Of a stretch of 12,008 nt of DNA, positions 5,667-12,008 are shown one piece after another. The notes beneath the pieces are model-generated. The model was not told the DNA's origin. It was given only the letters and a program-made list of their open reading frames with translations, and did not search any database. Within the stretch, counting starts at the first letter, position 1, and every line of letters starts with the position of its first letter. Made by a program: the position numbers and the translations under genes. This stretch comes from Bacteroidota bacterium (GTDB lineage Bacteria; Bacteroidota; Bacteroidia; NS11-12g; UBA955): positions 1-12,008 of the forward strand of contig CANHGC010000016.1 in the NCBI GenBank assembly GCA_947460045.1, given 5' to 3'.

Positions 5667-7943
5667 TTAGAGCGTAATGCCTATGCTCGCCAAAATGCTT
5701 CTGCCGTCTGATGGCATCAAGCCCGGACCAGGGTAACCACCCGCCCGACGCGTAAAATATTTCTCATTGGTGAGGTTGTTGACGCTGAGTTTGAAACTCA
5801 CATTTTTACTTACCGTATAGCTGCTGTTAATATCCCAAACAGAATACGCGGGGATGAAACCAGTAACCCCGTTACTTGACGCCGCCACTGTGTTGTTAGC
5901 ATCGGAGTAACAGCCTGAAACATGGCTGAATTGACATTGAACGATGAATTTTCTCTGGGGGTGATTTTTTGATGCCCATTGATAGCCAATACCCGCGCGA
6001 AGAATGTCTTGGGGTGCATTTTCAACTGCGTTGCCCTTCAAATTGAAACTGTCATATTTACCAGCGGCATTCTTAGTAGAAATGTAATAATCGCCGTACT
6101 TCGCATTGGTGAATGAGTAGCTCACAAAGATGGGTAATCCCCAACGAGAGCTCTTAGAATATTTCTTCACGGGGTCAATATCTACCACCGCTTCAAATCC
6201 AGTACTCAATGAATTTCCCACATTGGTTTTCACTGTGATGGTTTTTCCCAACTCATTGATGCGCGTAATTCTGCCAATTCGGTTGTTGTATTGAAGGGCA
6301 AATACACTGGCATCAAAATACAACCAGTTGCCTTTGCGGCCGCGGATTCCAAGGTCGTTGTTGAACCCAGTGGCATCCTTTAAATTGGGGTCGATTTGTT
6401 CACTGCCTGGAGTGGCTTGCATATCGCTGAACAAAATGGGACGATAGTTTTGTGTGGCATTGGCGTACACTTCAAACCCATTTTTAAAATGGTACTCTGA
6501 AGAAATTCCTCCCAAAAAGAAGTTTCTCTGAATGGGGGAAGCGGATACCTTAATGTCCTCACCAACCAAGTTGATTCCCAATCGGCCAGAGACATCGGAT
6601 TGTATGTTTTCGAATCGAAACCCAGGAATTACAATGAATCGGGGCGATAACCGGATGACTTGCTCGGCGAACCACGCTGTATTGATGGTGTTGAAAGCCA
6701 ATTCGGTGGGGAAGAAGTTGGTGGTGAAATTGGCATCTGTACCAGTGCTACCAATACCCTTTTGAAAACGGAGGGTTTGACCTTTGAAATATCTCAAACC
6801 GGTACTCAAAGTTTGTTTCTTGCCCAAAACAAAGTAGTGGGTCAGAAAACTCGCCTCGAGGCCCATGTTTTTGTATTTGTCTGTAGATAAATCTCTTTGA
6901 TTGTATTGCCCAGTAGATTTGTTGATTGTGTCGGCCGTTAATATGCTTGCAATGTTTCCCACACTGTGGCGCGTGGCGTCCATGCCAAATGCTTGGATGT
7001 GCAGTCTACTTCTGCTCGAAAAGTCATATTGAAACTTGACGTTGGCTGTTTGCCAGGGCGTAGAAAACCAGTTCCTGCTGCGCAAACTCATGGTAGCGTC
7101 CTGGTTGAATTGCTGTTGAGTTAATCCGCCTGCTTGCTGACTGAGCATGTAATATCTCATATAATCGGCGGAGATGCTCGCTTTTTTGCCAATCTTGTAA
7201 CTCGCAGAGCCATACATCGTTTGGGTTTCATATGCACTATTTTTACGATACCCATCGGCACTTCGCTTGTCGTAAAATGCGTAATAATGTCCTTTTTTAC
7301 CGCTGCCACCCAATCCAATGTAGGAATTCAGAAGTCCGAAACTGCCCAAAGTTTGATTGCTTTCGGCCTGAAACTTTTTTTGGATATTGCTACCGTCGCG
7401 CATCACGTAATTGATCAAACCACCAAATTGGGGTCCGTATTGTAAAGCCCCGGCGCCACGAATGATCTGAATTCGTTGAACGGCCTGCATTTGTGGGTTG
7501 TAATAGGCTTCGGGATAACCAAAGGGATCGGCGGAAATGTCGGCGCCGTTCTGACGGATGTTGAACTCCCAGCTTCTATTCGGACTCAAACCACGGTTGG
7601 CAATGCCAATTTGAATGCCAGAGCCGTCGCTTTCCCAAATGTGTATGCCCGGTACTTTGGCCAATATCTGTCGCATAGAATTGTTGGCCACCACGTTGTT
7701 CACTTGGTCCATCACGATAAGACTGTTTTTCTTGCCCGCATTGATTTTGGTTCCAACAACTTCTGGTAGCATCATTACATCGCGCTGTTGCCCAGATCCC
7801 ACCAAGGAAATTTCCGATAGGTATTCCAAGTGCTGGGAGGTGTCTATCGCTTTTTGGGCTGAGATGATGTTGGTAAACATCATGCCAATAACCATAAAGA
7901 GAGTGGACGTTTTATTAATTACAGCGCGGTTCGTAAAAGACAT
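5667..7943 (-). CDS. TonB-dependent outer-membrane receptor, FecA-like
   Basis: A 758-aa outer-membrane receptor for TonB-energised uptake, probably of ferric citrate or another ferric chelate. Residues 1-29 form a signal peptide (hydrophobic 14-27, SAQ before cleavage). A short linker is followed by the plug domain (about 50-190), with SMRQILAKVPGIHIWE, ANRGLSPNRSWEFNIRQNG and IQIIRGAGALQYGPQFGG, the pattern found in Bacteroidota FecA-type receptors. The barrel runs to the C-terminus; a FKLSVNNLTNEKYF motif and a terminal SILASIGITL strand are visible. No CarboxypepD_reg-like N-terminal domain and no sigma-signalling domain are present, and no fecI/fecR or SusD-like gene is adjacent, so it is unlikely to be a SusC-type glycan transporter or a transducer. 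The substrate is an inference from family resemblance. ATG at 7943 yields the full signal peptide; a promoter lies 30 nt upstream. Confidence 0.9.
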   Translation of the reverse strand: MSFTNRAVINKTSTLFMVIGMMFTNIISAQKAIDTSQHLEYLSEISLVGSGQQRDVMMLPEVVGTKINAGKKNSLIVMDQVNNVVANNSMRQILAKVPGIHIWESDGSGIQIGIANRGLSPNRSWEFNIRQNGADISADPFGYPEAYYNPQMQAVQRIQIIRGAGALQYGPQFGGLINYVMRDGSNIQKKFQAESNQTLGSFGLLNSYIGLGGSGKKGHYYAFYDKRSADGYRKNSAYETQTMYGSASYKIGKKASISADYMRYYMLSQQAGGLTQQQFNQDATMSLRSRNWFSTPWQTANVKFQYDFSSRSRLHIQAFGMDATRHSVGNIASILTADTINKSTGQYNQRDLSTDKYKNMGLEASFLTHYFVLGKKQTLSTGLRYFKGQTLRFQKGIGSTGTDANFTTNFFPTELAFNTINTAWFAEQVIRLSPRFIVIPGFRFENIQSDVSGRLGINLVGEDIKVSASPIQRNFFLGGISSEYHFKNGFEVYANATQNYRPILFSDMQATPGSEQIDPNLKDATGFNNDLGIRGRKGNWLYFDASVFALQYNNRIGRITRINELGKTITVKTNVGNSLSTGFEAVVDIDPVKKYSKSSRWGLPIFVSYSFTNAKYGDYYISTKNAAGKYDSFNLKGNAVENAPQDILRAGIGYQWASKNHPQRKFIVQCQFSHVSGCYSDANNTVAASSNGVTGFIPAYSVWDINSSYTVSKNVSFKLSVNNLTNEKYFTRRAGGYPGPGLMPSDGRSILASIGITL

Positions 7944-7944
7944 G

Positions 7945-7960
7945 TTGTTATTTGTAACAA
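7945..7960 (-). promoter_or_regulatory. Inverted repeat in the leader of the TonB-dependent receptor gene
   Basis: TTGTTA (7945-7950) and TAACAA (7955-7960) flank a 4-nt centre, a perfect 6-bp dyad 1 nt upstream of the receptor ATG and inside the predicted leader of about 25 nt. It could be an operator, or a small RNA hairpin covering the ribosome landing area. AT-rich arms make the RNA stem weak, and function is unproven. Confidence 0.35.
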
Positions 7961-7972
7961 TTCTAAACAGTG

Positions 7973-8003
7973 CAAAACTAGCAATATTTACAATGGTTAC
8001 AAA
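7973..8003 (-). promoter_or_regulatory. Bacteroidota-type promoter of the FecA-like receptor
   Basis: Read on the minus strand, TTTG (8003-8000) is followed after exactly 19 nt by TAGTTTTG (7980-7973), a full match to TAnnTTTG. The spacing lies within the known 17-23 range for this phylum. Transcription would start about 7968-7966, about 25 nt before the ATG at 7943. Confidence 0.7.
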
Positions 8004-8004
8004 G

Positions 8005-8029
8005 GTTATTTAGAATTATTTCAAATAAC
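8005..8029. repeat. Palindromic AT-rich element upstream of the receptor promoter
   Basis: GTTATTT (8005-8011) is inverted as AAATAAC (8023-8029), and within it TTATTTCAAATAA (8016-8028) is a perfect palindrome with one central base. It lies immediately upstream of the -33 box of the receptor promoter and just after the glycosyltransferase stop at 8040. It could be a regulator-binding site, but AT-rich dyads also arise by chance. It does not resemble the classical Fur consensus. Confidence 0.3.
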
Positions 8030-8039
8030 ATGACAAAAA

Positions 8040-9239
8040 TCAGTATTTGCGTCCTTTCCAAACCGTCTTTTTGGGTATTACGAAGAAAATGCTGGTTCCT
8101 ATGGTAACAACAAGTAAATAGATTTCATAAATCAGATGCCACAAAATACTGGGCTTCGGTTCTCCAACGTTTTGGCATATTCGATTGATTTGGATGACTT
8201 GTAGTATCCACTTTACGCCCCAAATGAATCCGCAAACCAGTTGAATTTTATCCATCACGGGGTTGTTGCAATCACCGAAGCCGAAGGCCAAGGCCATCGA
8301 AACAATGGGCGCACCATAATAGAAAAATAAAAACACGCCAAACAACAACCACCAGTACCATGGCAGTTCTTTGCCACCGCTCAACCACCGCTTTCGTTGA
8401 TGCAAGAGGGCTGTGAAGCCTTTGGTTTCCACAGAGTGCGCCAAAACATCCGGAAACATGACGTTGTTCCATCCGTATCCTTTCGCACAAATTTCACTAT
8501 ACAATTTGTAGTCCTCTGTGATACTGAATCGAATGTTGGCATAACCACCCGTTTCCCAATACGCCTTTTTTCTCACAATCATGTTGTTTCCCACCGCCGT
8601 TGCAGGAACCCCAGCATAAGAAATAACATTCAACAAACCCATGAAATACGTCCAATCGATCCCTTGTAATTTCGCCCAGAGATAATCCCAACCCTTGTCA
8701 CTAGGATTGGCAAATACCATTGTAGTTCCGCTGGCCACACCCACATTATCCGGCATACTTTGAATCATGGCCTTCGCCCAAACCGGTTTAACCCGAACGT
8801 CGGCGTCTGTAATTAAATAATATTCACCCCTGGCGTGAACGTCTAACTGAGCCATAACCCTCGCTTTTGCCTTCAATCCACTGTCGTTGTCTACAATATC
8901 AATCACCGTGATGTTTGGGTATTTGGCCGACCATTCCATGGCGATGTCTTTGGTTCGATCACTGCTTTGGTCGTTTCCCACCAAGATTTGAACCAAATCG
9001 GACGGGTAGTCCAAGGCACACAACGATGCCAAACAAGCACCAATGTTGTCTTCTTCGTCTCGCGCCGCAACCCAAATGCTGATTTCTGGCCAAGTTGTTG
9101 GCTCCGGTTCGGGGCGATGCTTGTATCGAAACAAAAAGAAATTCTGCAATAACTGTATCGCCATGTAGGCCAACGAAATGCCAATGATCCATGGGAATAA
9201 TAGCCCCAAAACATCGCAAAAGTTCAAGCTTGTAATCAT
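8040..9239 (-). CDS. Membrane-bound family 2 glycosyltransferase
   Basis: A 399-aa processive-type GT2 enzyme. One N-terminal membrane span (about 11-34) leads to a cytoplasmic GT-A domain (about 50-290) with the nucleotide-binding start ISIWVAARDEEDN (53-65), GNDQSSDRT (88-96), the metal-binding DAD in LITDADV (145-147), a likely catalytic base in ITEDYKLYSE (Asp243), and QRKRW (281-285), the Q/RxxRW motif of chain-synthesising GT2s. Two or three membrane spans follow (about 293-320, 333-350, 366-388). This layout resembles hyaluronan/chitin/NodC-like or poly-GlcNAc synthases, but sugar and acceptor cannot be read from the sequence. The start overlaps the deacetylase stop as ATGA, so the two are translationally coupled and probably act on one cell-surface glycan. 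Confidence 0.92.
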   Translation of the reverse strand: MITSLNFCDVLGLLFPWIIGISLAYMAIQLLQNFFLFRYKHRPEPEPTTWPEISIWVAARDEEDNIGACLASLCALDYPSDLVQILVGNDQSSDRTKDIAMEWSAKYPNITVIDIVDNDSGLKAKARVMAQLDVHARGEYYLITDADVRVKPVWAKAMIQSMPDNVGVASGTTMVFANPSDKGWDYLWAKLQGIDWTYFMGLLNVISYAGVPATAVGNNMIVRKKAYWETGGYANIRFSITEDYKLYSEICAKGYGWNNVMFPDVLAHSVETKGFTALLHQRKRWLSGGKELPWYWWLLFGVFLFFYYGAPIVSMALAFGFGDCNNPVMDKIQLVCGFIWGVKWILQVIQINRICQNVGEPKPSILWHLIYEIYLLVVTIGTSIFFVIPKKTVWKGRKY

Positions 9240-9898
9240 AGCGTTTTGAATTGGTAGCCTTTTGCGTGAGCCACAGAGAGGTAAGAGGGGAGAATTTGTT
9301 TCATTTGTTCAAAGGCTTTTTCACTGTCGTGGAATACCACAATGTTGCCCGGTTTAAGGTTTTTGGTGAGTGCGTTGAGGCTTTTTTCAATCACCAAATC
9401 ACGATCGTAATCACAGCTCAAATCGCTCCATTGCACAATCTCATAGCCCAATGTAGTTAGATGACGAATCTGAGATGGAGTAATTTGTCCGTAGGGTGGA
9501 CGAAATAGGCGTTTTTCACCGGATTCATTGTGCCCCGAATTGCTTTGTGCGACTCCGATCACTTGATTCAAGGCTTGTTCACATGCTTCAATATCAGAAA
9601 AATACATCGGATTGGGTGTTTGCCAACCTTTGATGTGGCGCATGGTGTGATTGGCCAAGCGATGCCCCCGGGATAACAACAGTGAACAAACGTCTGGATA
9701 TCGCATCACATTCTCGCCAACACAAAAAAATGTGGCTTTCGCTTGATATACTTCGAGTTGTTCAATCACCCATGGCGTTATCGTTGGGTGCGGGCCATCG
9801 TCAAAAGTGAGATAAATGGTTTTTTCCGTACACTTCTTTCGCCAAGTACAAGCGCGGAACAATCCTTGGATTGTAGAAGGAACAGAAAAAAAATGCAT
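9236..9898 (-). CDS. Polysaccharide deacetylase (carbohydrate esterase 4, NodB domain)
   Basis: A 220-aa protein that is almost entirely a NodB-homology domain, predicted to remove N- or O-acetyl groups from a glycan with a divalent metal. All five CE4 motifs are visible: TFDDGP (31-36; Asp33 as base, Asp34 metal ligand), NHTMRH (83-88; His84 and His88 metal ligands), RPPYG (123-127), WSD (147-149), and VVFHDS (167-172; His170 as acid). The N-terminal 26 residues are basic and lack a convincing hydrophobic signal core, so export is not evident. It heads an operon with the downstream GT2, overlapping it by 4 nt, which suggests coupled synthesis and deacetylation of one polymer. Peptidoglycan or lipid-linked sugar are alternative substrates. 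Confidence 0.92.
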   Translation of the reverse strand: MHFFSVPSTIQGLFRACTWRKKCTEKTIYLTFDDGPHPTITPWVIEQLEVYQAKATFFCVGENVMRYPDVCSLLLSRGHRLANHTMRHIKGWQTPNPMYFSDIEACEQALNQVIGVAQSNSGHNESGEKRLFRPPYGQITPSQIRHLTTLGYEIVQWSDLSCDYDRDLVIEKSLNALTKNLKPGNIVVFHDSEKAFEQMKQILPSYLSVAHAKGYQFKTL

Positions 9899-9905
9899 CG
9901 CTGAG

Positions 9906-9936
9906 CAAAGTTGTGACTTTTAACATGTTTTAACAA
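9906..9936 (-). promoter_or_regulatory. Candidate promoter of the deacetylase-glycosyltransferase operon
   Basis: On the minus strand TTG (9936-9934) is followed after 20 nt by CAACTTTG (9913-9906), one mismatch from TAnnTTTG. A transcript would start around 9901, only a few bases before the ATG at 9898, so the leader would be almost absent. Confidence 0.45.
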
Positions 9937-9949
9937 CCCAACATGGGTT
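9922..9949. promoter_or_regulatory. Dyads between divergent kmo and deacetylase promoters
   Basis: Two inverted repeats lie between the two -7 boxes: the palindrome AACATGTT (9922-9929), and AACCC (9935-9939) with GGGTT (9945-9949) over a 5-nt spacer. The second arm abuts the kmo -7 box and the first touches the opposite -33 box, so a protein bound here could affect both genes. Operator function is a guess from position. Confidence 0.3.
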
Positions 9950-9956
9950 AAATTTG
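9949..9956 (+). promoter_or_regulatory. -7 box of kmo promoter
   Basis: TAAATTTG fully matches the Bacteroidota TAnnTTTG element and ends 6 nt before the kmo ATG at 9963. No TTG or TTTG lies at the usual 17-23 nt upstream, so the -33 half is missing or replaced by an activator. The transcript would start at or within a few bases of the ATG. Confidence 0.5.
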
Positions 9957-9962
9957 TAACAT

Positions 9963-11294
9963 ATGTCAGAAAAAGTAACTCTCGTTGGTGGCGGCTTGGC
10001 TGGAAGTTTGATGTCGATTTATCTCGCCAAGCGCGGTTATGAAGTGTACATTTACGAACGTCGCGACGATATGCGTTCCGGAACTTATGTGGGTGGAAGA
10101 AGTATCAACTTGGCACTTTCAACCCGTGGCCTCCGTGGTTTGGCCAAAGTGGGCTTGGATCAAGAAGTGCTCGACATCGCAATTCCTATGTCGGGCAGAA
10201 TGATGCACCCCGTCGCTGGCGATTTGAAATATCAACCCTACGGAAAAGAAGGACAGGCGATTTACAGTGTATCGCGCGGACAGTTGAACATCAAATTGTT
10301 GCAATTGGCCGATCAATACCCCAATATTCACATGTTTTTCAACCACAAGTGCATCGCATCGAACCTAGAGACTTGCGAGACCACGTTTGTTAACGAAAAA
10401 GGTGAGACAGTGGTGGACAAGGCCGATGTGGTTTTGGGTACCGATGGTGCTTTTAGTGCTTTGCGCGATGCGATGCAGCGTACGCCGAGGTTCAATTTCT
10501 CTCAGAATTACGAAAATTACGGATACAAAGAATTGGAGATTGTGCCCAATGCCGATGGCGATTTTCAACTGGATAAAAATTCATTGCACATTTGGCCTCG
10601 TCAGAGCTTCATGATGATTGCCTTGCCAAATCCCGGTGGCAATTTCACCTGTACCTTGTTTATGCCGTTTGATGGCACGCCGGGTATCGATGATTTGAAG
10701 ACGCCCGAGCAAATTCAAGACTTTTTCAATACCTATTTCCCAGATGCCGTGCCCATGATGCCGGGTTTGGTGGATGATTATCAGCAAAATCCTACGGGCA
10801 TGTTGACCACCATGCGCTGCTATCCTTGGGTAAAGGGCAACAATGCCTTGATGGGCGATAGTGCGCATGCCATCGTGCCTTTCTATGGACAGGGTATGAA
10901 CTGCTCATTTGAGGATTGTGTGGTGCTGGATGAGTGCATAGAGGAGTTGGGTGGCGATTGGACGAGTGTGTTGGATGCCTACCAGAAGTTGCGCAAACCC
11001 AATGCCGATGCCATTGCAAATTTGGCCCTGCAGAATTTCGTTGAAATGCGCGATTTGGTGGGAAGCGATGCTTTCTTGCACAAGAAAAAGGTGGAACACA
11101 TGCTGTCTGAAAAACACCCCGATTTGTTCGTTTCTCAATATGAGCGTGTGACTTTCTCAACCCGCGATTACGCTGAGGCGTTGGCTTACGGTGAGATGAA
11201 CGATCGCGTGTTGGAATCGATCATTCACAATGGTTGGGAAGCGCGTTTAGACGATCGCGCTTTTGTAGAGACGTTATTCGCCGATAACAAGTAA
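9963..11294 (+). CDS. kmo: Kynurenine 3-monooxygenase
   Basis: A 443-aa FAD-dependent aromatic hydroxylase converting L-kynurenine to 3-hydroxykynurenine with NADPH and O2, in the kynurenine route to quinolinate/NAD or tryptophan breakdown. Visible: the FAD-binding GGGLAG (9-14) with the acidic end of strand 2 (YER, 31-33); GGRSINLALSTRG (44-56), highly typical of KMO; GRMMH with Arg79 and QPYG with Tyr93, spaced like the substrate-carboxylate Arg/Tyr pair of Pseudomonas fluorescens KMO; the DG motif GTDGAFSALR (159-168); and the GD motif LMGDSAHAIVPFYGQGMN (296-313). It lacks the C-terminal membrane anchor of mitochondrial KMO, as bacterial enzymes do. No other kynurenine gene (kynU, TDO, HAO) is in the window. 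The ATG at 9963 begins the FAD-binding strand directly. The last five codons and stop are repeated downstream. Confidence 0.96.
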   Translation: MSEKVTLVGGGLAGSLMSIYLAKRGYEVYIYERRDDMRSGTYVGGRSINLALSTRGLRGLAKVGLDQEVLDIAIPMSGRMMHPVAGDLKYQPYGKEGQAIYSVSRGQLNIKLLQLADQYPNIHMFFNHKCIASNLETCETTFVNEKGETVVDKADVVLGTDGAFSALRDAMQRTPRFNFSQNYENYGYKELEIVPNADGDFQLDKNSLHIWPRQSFMMIALPNPGGNFTCTLFMPFDGTPGIDDLKTPEQIQDFFNTYFPDAVPMMPGLVDDYQQNPTGMLTTMRCYPWVKGNNALMGDSAHAIVPFYGQGMNCSFEDCVVLDECIEELGGDWTSVLDAYQKLRKPNADAIANLALQNFVEMRDLVGSDAFLHKKKVEHMLSEKHPDLFVSQYERVTFSTRDYAEALAYGEMNDRVLESIIHNGWEARLDDRAFVETLFADNK

Positions 11295-11326
11295 TCTTTT
11301 CGTTCTAGTTCGCCGATAACAAGTAA
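11277..11326. repeat. 18-bp direct repeat of the kmo 3' end
   Basis: TTCGCCGATAACAAGTAA occurs at 11277-11294, where it encodes the last residues FADNK plus the kmo stop, and again, identical, at 11309-11326 in non-coding sequence. The copies are 32 bp apart start to start, with 14 nt between. The second copy looks like a remnant of a short tandem duplication. Confidence 0.9.
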
Positions 11327-11401
11327 GCGGTTTAGCTTTTTCTTGCAAGGCCGAAAACTGTACATCGACCGGAAATGTGCGGAGTCTGTTAATTAGGGGC
11401 G
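11295..11401. other. Intergenic gap between convergent kmo and the small membrane protein gene
   Basis: About 107 nt holding the second copy of the kmo tail. A weak 4-bp stem (AAGC with GCTT, about 11324-11337) precedes a T-run and might act as a poor terminator for kmo; no strong GC hairpin is present. No RNA gene or ORF is recognisable. Confidence 0.5.
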
Positions 11402-11635
11402 TTATTTTGCTTGGCGCTCTTTGTACTGAGCCTTTGCTTTGGTTTCGATGCTATCGATGATATCGGGGTTGTATTGCGTTTTGTACTTGCCCTTCAATGT
11501 GAATTTGCCTTTGCGCTCACTGCGAGTATCGCGGATGGGTTTGAGAATGGTTGTGTATGCCCAGATACTGATAGCCGTTATCGTTACAAAAAAGCCAATG
11601 GCTACAATCAACTTATTTCTTTGGTGCTTGTTCAT
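11402..11635 (-). CDS. Small single-span membrane protein, function unknown
   Basis: A 77-aa protein I do not recognise. A basic N-terminus (MNKHQRNK) precedes one hydrophobic segment (about 9-31, IVAIGFFVTITAISIWAYTTI), followed by a charged, Lys/Arg-rich soluble tail of about 45 residues rich in predicted helix. The N-terminus is likely cytoplasmic, but the basic tail makes orientation uncertain. Its ATG overlaps the stop of the upstream dehydrogenase gene as ATGA, which supports it as a real, translationally coupled gene. No catalytic motif or lipobox is visible. Confidence 0.65.
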   Translation of the reverse strand: MNKHQRNKLIVAIGFFVTITAISIWAYTTILKPIRDTRSERKGKFTLKGKYKTQYNPDIIDSIETKAKAQYKERQAK

Positions 11636-12008
11636 GGATTGAATGGATGTTTTAGTGATTCCCCAACTGCGGTTAAATCGGTGATTACCGCATCAACGAG
11701 GGGCATGCCATGGGTTTGTCGGTGCGTGTATTGAGCCAACTCAGGCGCTCCCGGGACAATCACTGGCTGTTTAGGGTTGAGGGGCGTGGTAGCCTTGAAT
11801 CGTTGTATCCAAAGATCCATATCGCGCTGAAAATCAGCCAAATCCCTGAAGCCATCTACTTCCCAGCAGCCCACAAAATGTCCCAGTCCTTTGCCTGGCT
11901 GATCGGTCCGCGGTTGAAGAAAACTCACGAAAGGGGGCACCCACGGACCGAAATTGGCACCGTTGAGCACGCCCGAGAAAATATCTACCCATGCACCCAA
12001 TCCGTATC
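11632..12008 (-). CDS. Malate/L-lactate dehydrogenase family (Ldh_2) enzyme, C-terminal part
   Basis: The gene enters from the right edge; only about the last 124 residues are present and the start is outside the window. YGLGAWVDIFSGVLNGANFG, near the beginning of the visible part, is the signature of the YlbC/MdH-type NAD(P)-dependent 2-hydroxyacid dehydrogenases (Ldh_2 family: malate, L-lactate, ureidoglycolate or sulfolactate dehydrogenases), which are unrelated to Rossmann-type LDH. It is followed by GHFVGCWEVDGF, a typical C-terminal strand, then the DMDLWIQRFKAT helix and VIVPGAPE with a downstream GMPL, all in family order. The substrate cannot be assigned from this fragment. A TTG codon at 12000 is not a start, because the motif reads through it to the edge. 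It overlaps the next small gene by 4 nt. Confidence 0.9.
   Translation of the reverse strand, partial: YGLGAWVDIFSGVLNGANFGPWVPPFVSFLQPRTDQPGKGLGHFVGCWEVDGFRDLADFQRDMDLWIQRFKATTPLNPKQPVIVPGAPELAQYTHRQTHGMPLVDAVITDLTAVGESLKHPFNP

Noticed and set aside
8016..8028. TTATTTCAAATAA as a Fur box
   Set aside because: It is palindromic and AT-rich but lacks the GATAAT-type repeats of the Fur consensus; kept only as an unassigned dyad.
11411..11734. Open frame of 107 codons on the plus strand
   Set aside because: It is antisense to the small membrane protein and the Ldh_2 end, with no recognisable protein features.
11632..12000. A complete 122-aa protein starting at TTG 12000
   Set aside because: The frame stays open to the window edge and the residues before the TTG (Tyr-Gly) complete the conserved YGLGA motif, so this is the 3' end of a longer gene.
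1..12008. CRISPR arrays, tRNA/rRNA genes, insertion sequences, phage or toxin-antitoxin genes
   Set aside because: No regularly spaced repeats, cloverleaf-like or rRNA sequences, transposase motifs or terminal inverted repeats were seen on reading both strands.

Overview
The window looks like a chromosomal core segment from a member of the Bacteroidota, probably Flavobacteriales-like. Signs of this are a DUF5723-type outer-membrane protein, a DUF4290-murA gene pair, a MurA of the Asp-active-site type, a FecA-like TonB-dependent receptor without a signalling domain, and promoters of the Bacteroidota type (TTTG/TTG, about 20 nt, TAnnTTTG) with no clear Shine-Dalgarno sequences. Base composition is fairly even. 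There are no rRNA or tRNA genes, insertion sequences, phage genes or CRISPR arrays, and genes are tightly packed.

Layout, left to right. A perfect hairpin terminator (1-34) precedes a secreted DUF5723-family beta-barrel protein (73-1560, +). It converges, with a 7-nt gap, on a DUF4290-murA operon read leftward (3564 to 1568). Divergent from that operon is a two-gene rightward operon: a TetR-type regulator (3648-4277) overlapping by 4 nt an ABC1/UbiB-family atypical kinase (4274-5608). A 6-bp-arm dyad just upstream of the regulator is a candidate operator. A perfect bidirectional terminator (5618-5652) separates this operon from a leftward FecA-like TonB-dependent receptor (7943-5667), which has a good Bacteroidota promoter. 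Next is a leftward two-gene operon, a polysaccharide deacetylase overlapping by 4 nt a membrane glycosyltransferase 2 (9898-8040). Divergent from it is kynurenine 3-monooxygenase (9963-11294, +), with back-to-back promoter elements in 64 nt. The kmo 3' end, including its stop codon, is duplicated as an 18-bp direct repeat just downstream. The right edge holds the C-terminal part of a malate/L-lactate dehydrogenase-family (Ldh_2) enzyme (12008-11632, -), overlapping by 4 nt a 77-aa single-span membrane protein.

Functionally, this is envelope biogenesis (MurA; deacetylase plus glycosyltransferase; two outer-membrane barrels), iron or siderophore-type uptake, and oxidative metabolism (kynurenine branch of tryptophan degradation or NAD synthesis; an NAD(P)-dependent 2-hydroxyacid dehydrogenase; an ABC1 kinase of the family linked to isoprenoid-quinone and lipid homeostasis). 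I see no clear candidate for a wholly new defence or mobile system. The points most worth a second look are the TetR-ABC1K operon with its candidate operator, the duplicated kmo tail, the Cys-to-Asp MurA, and the Asn-rich tail on the DUF4290 protein.
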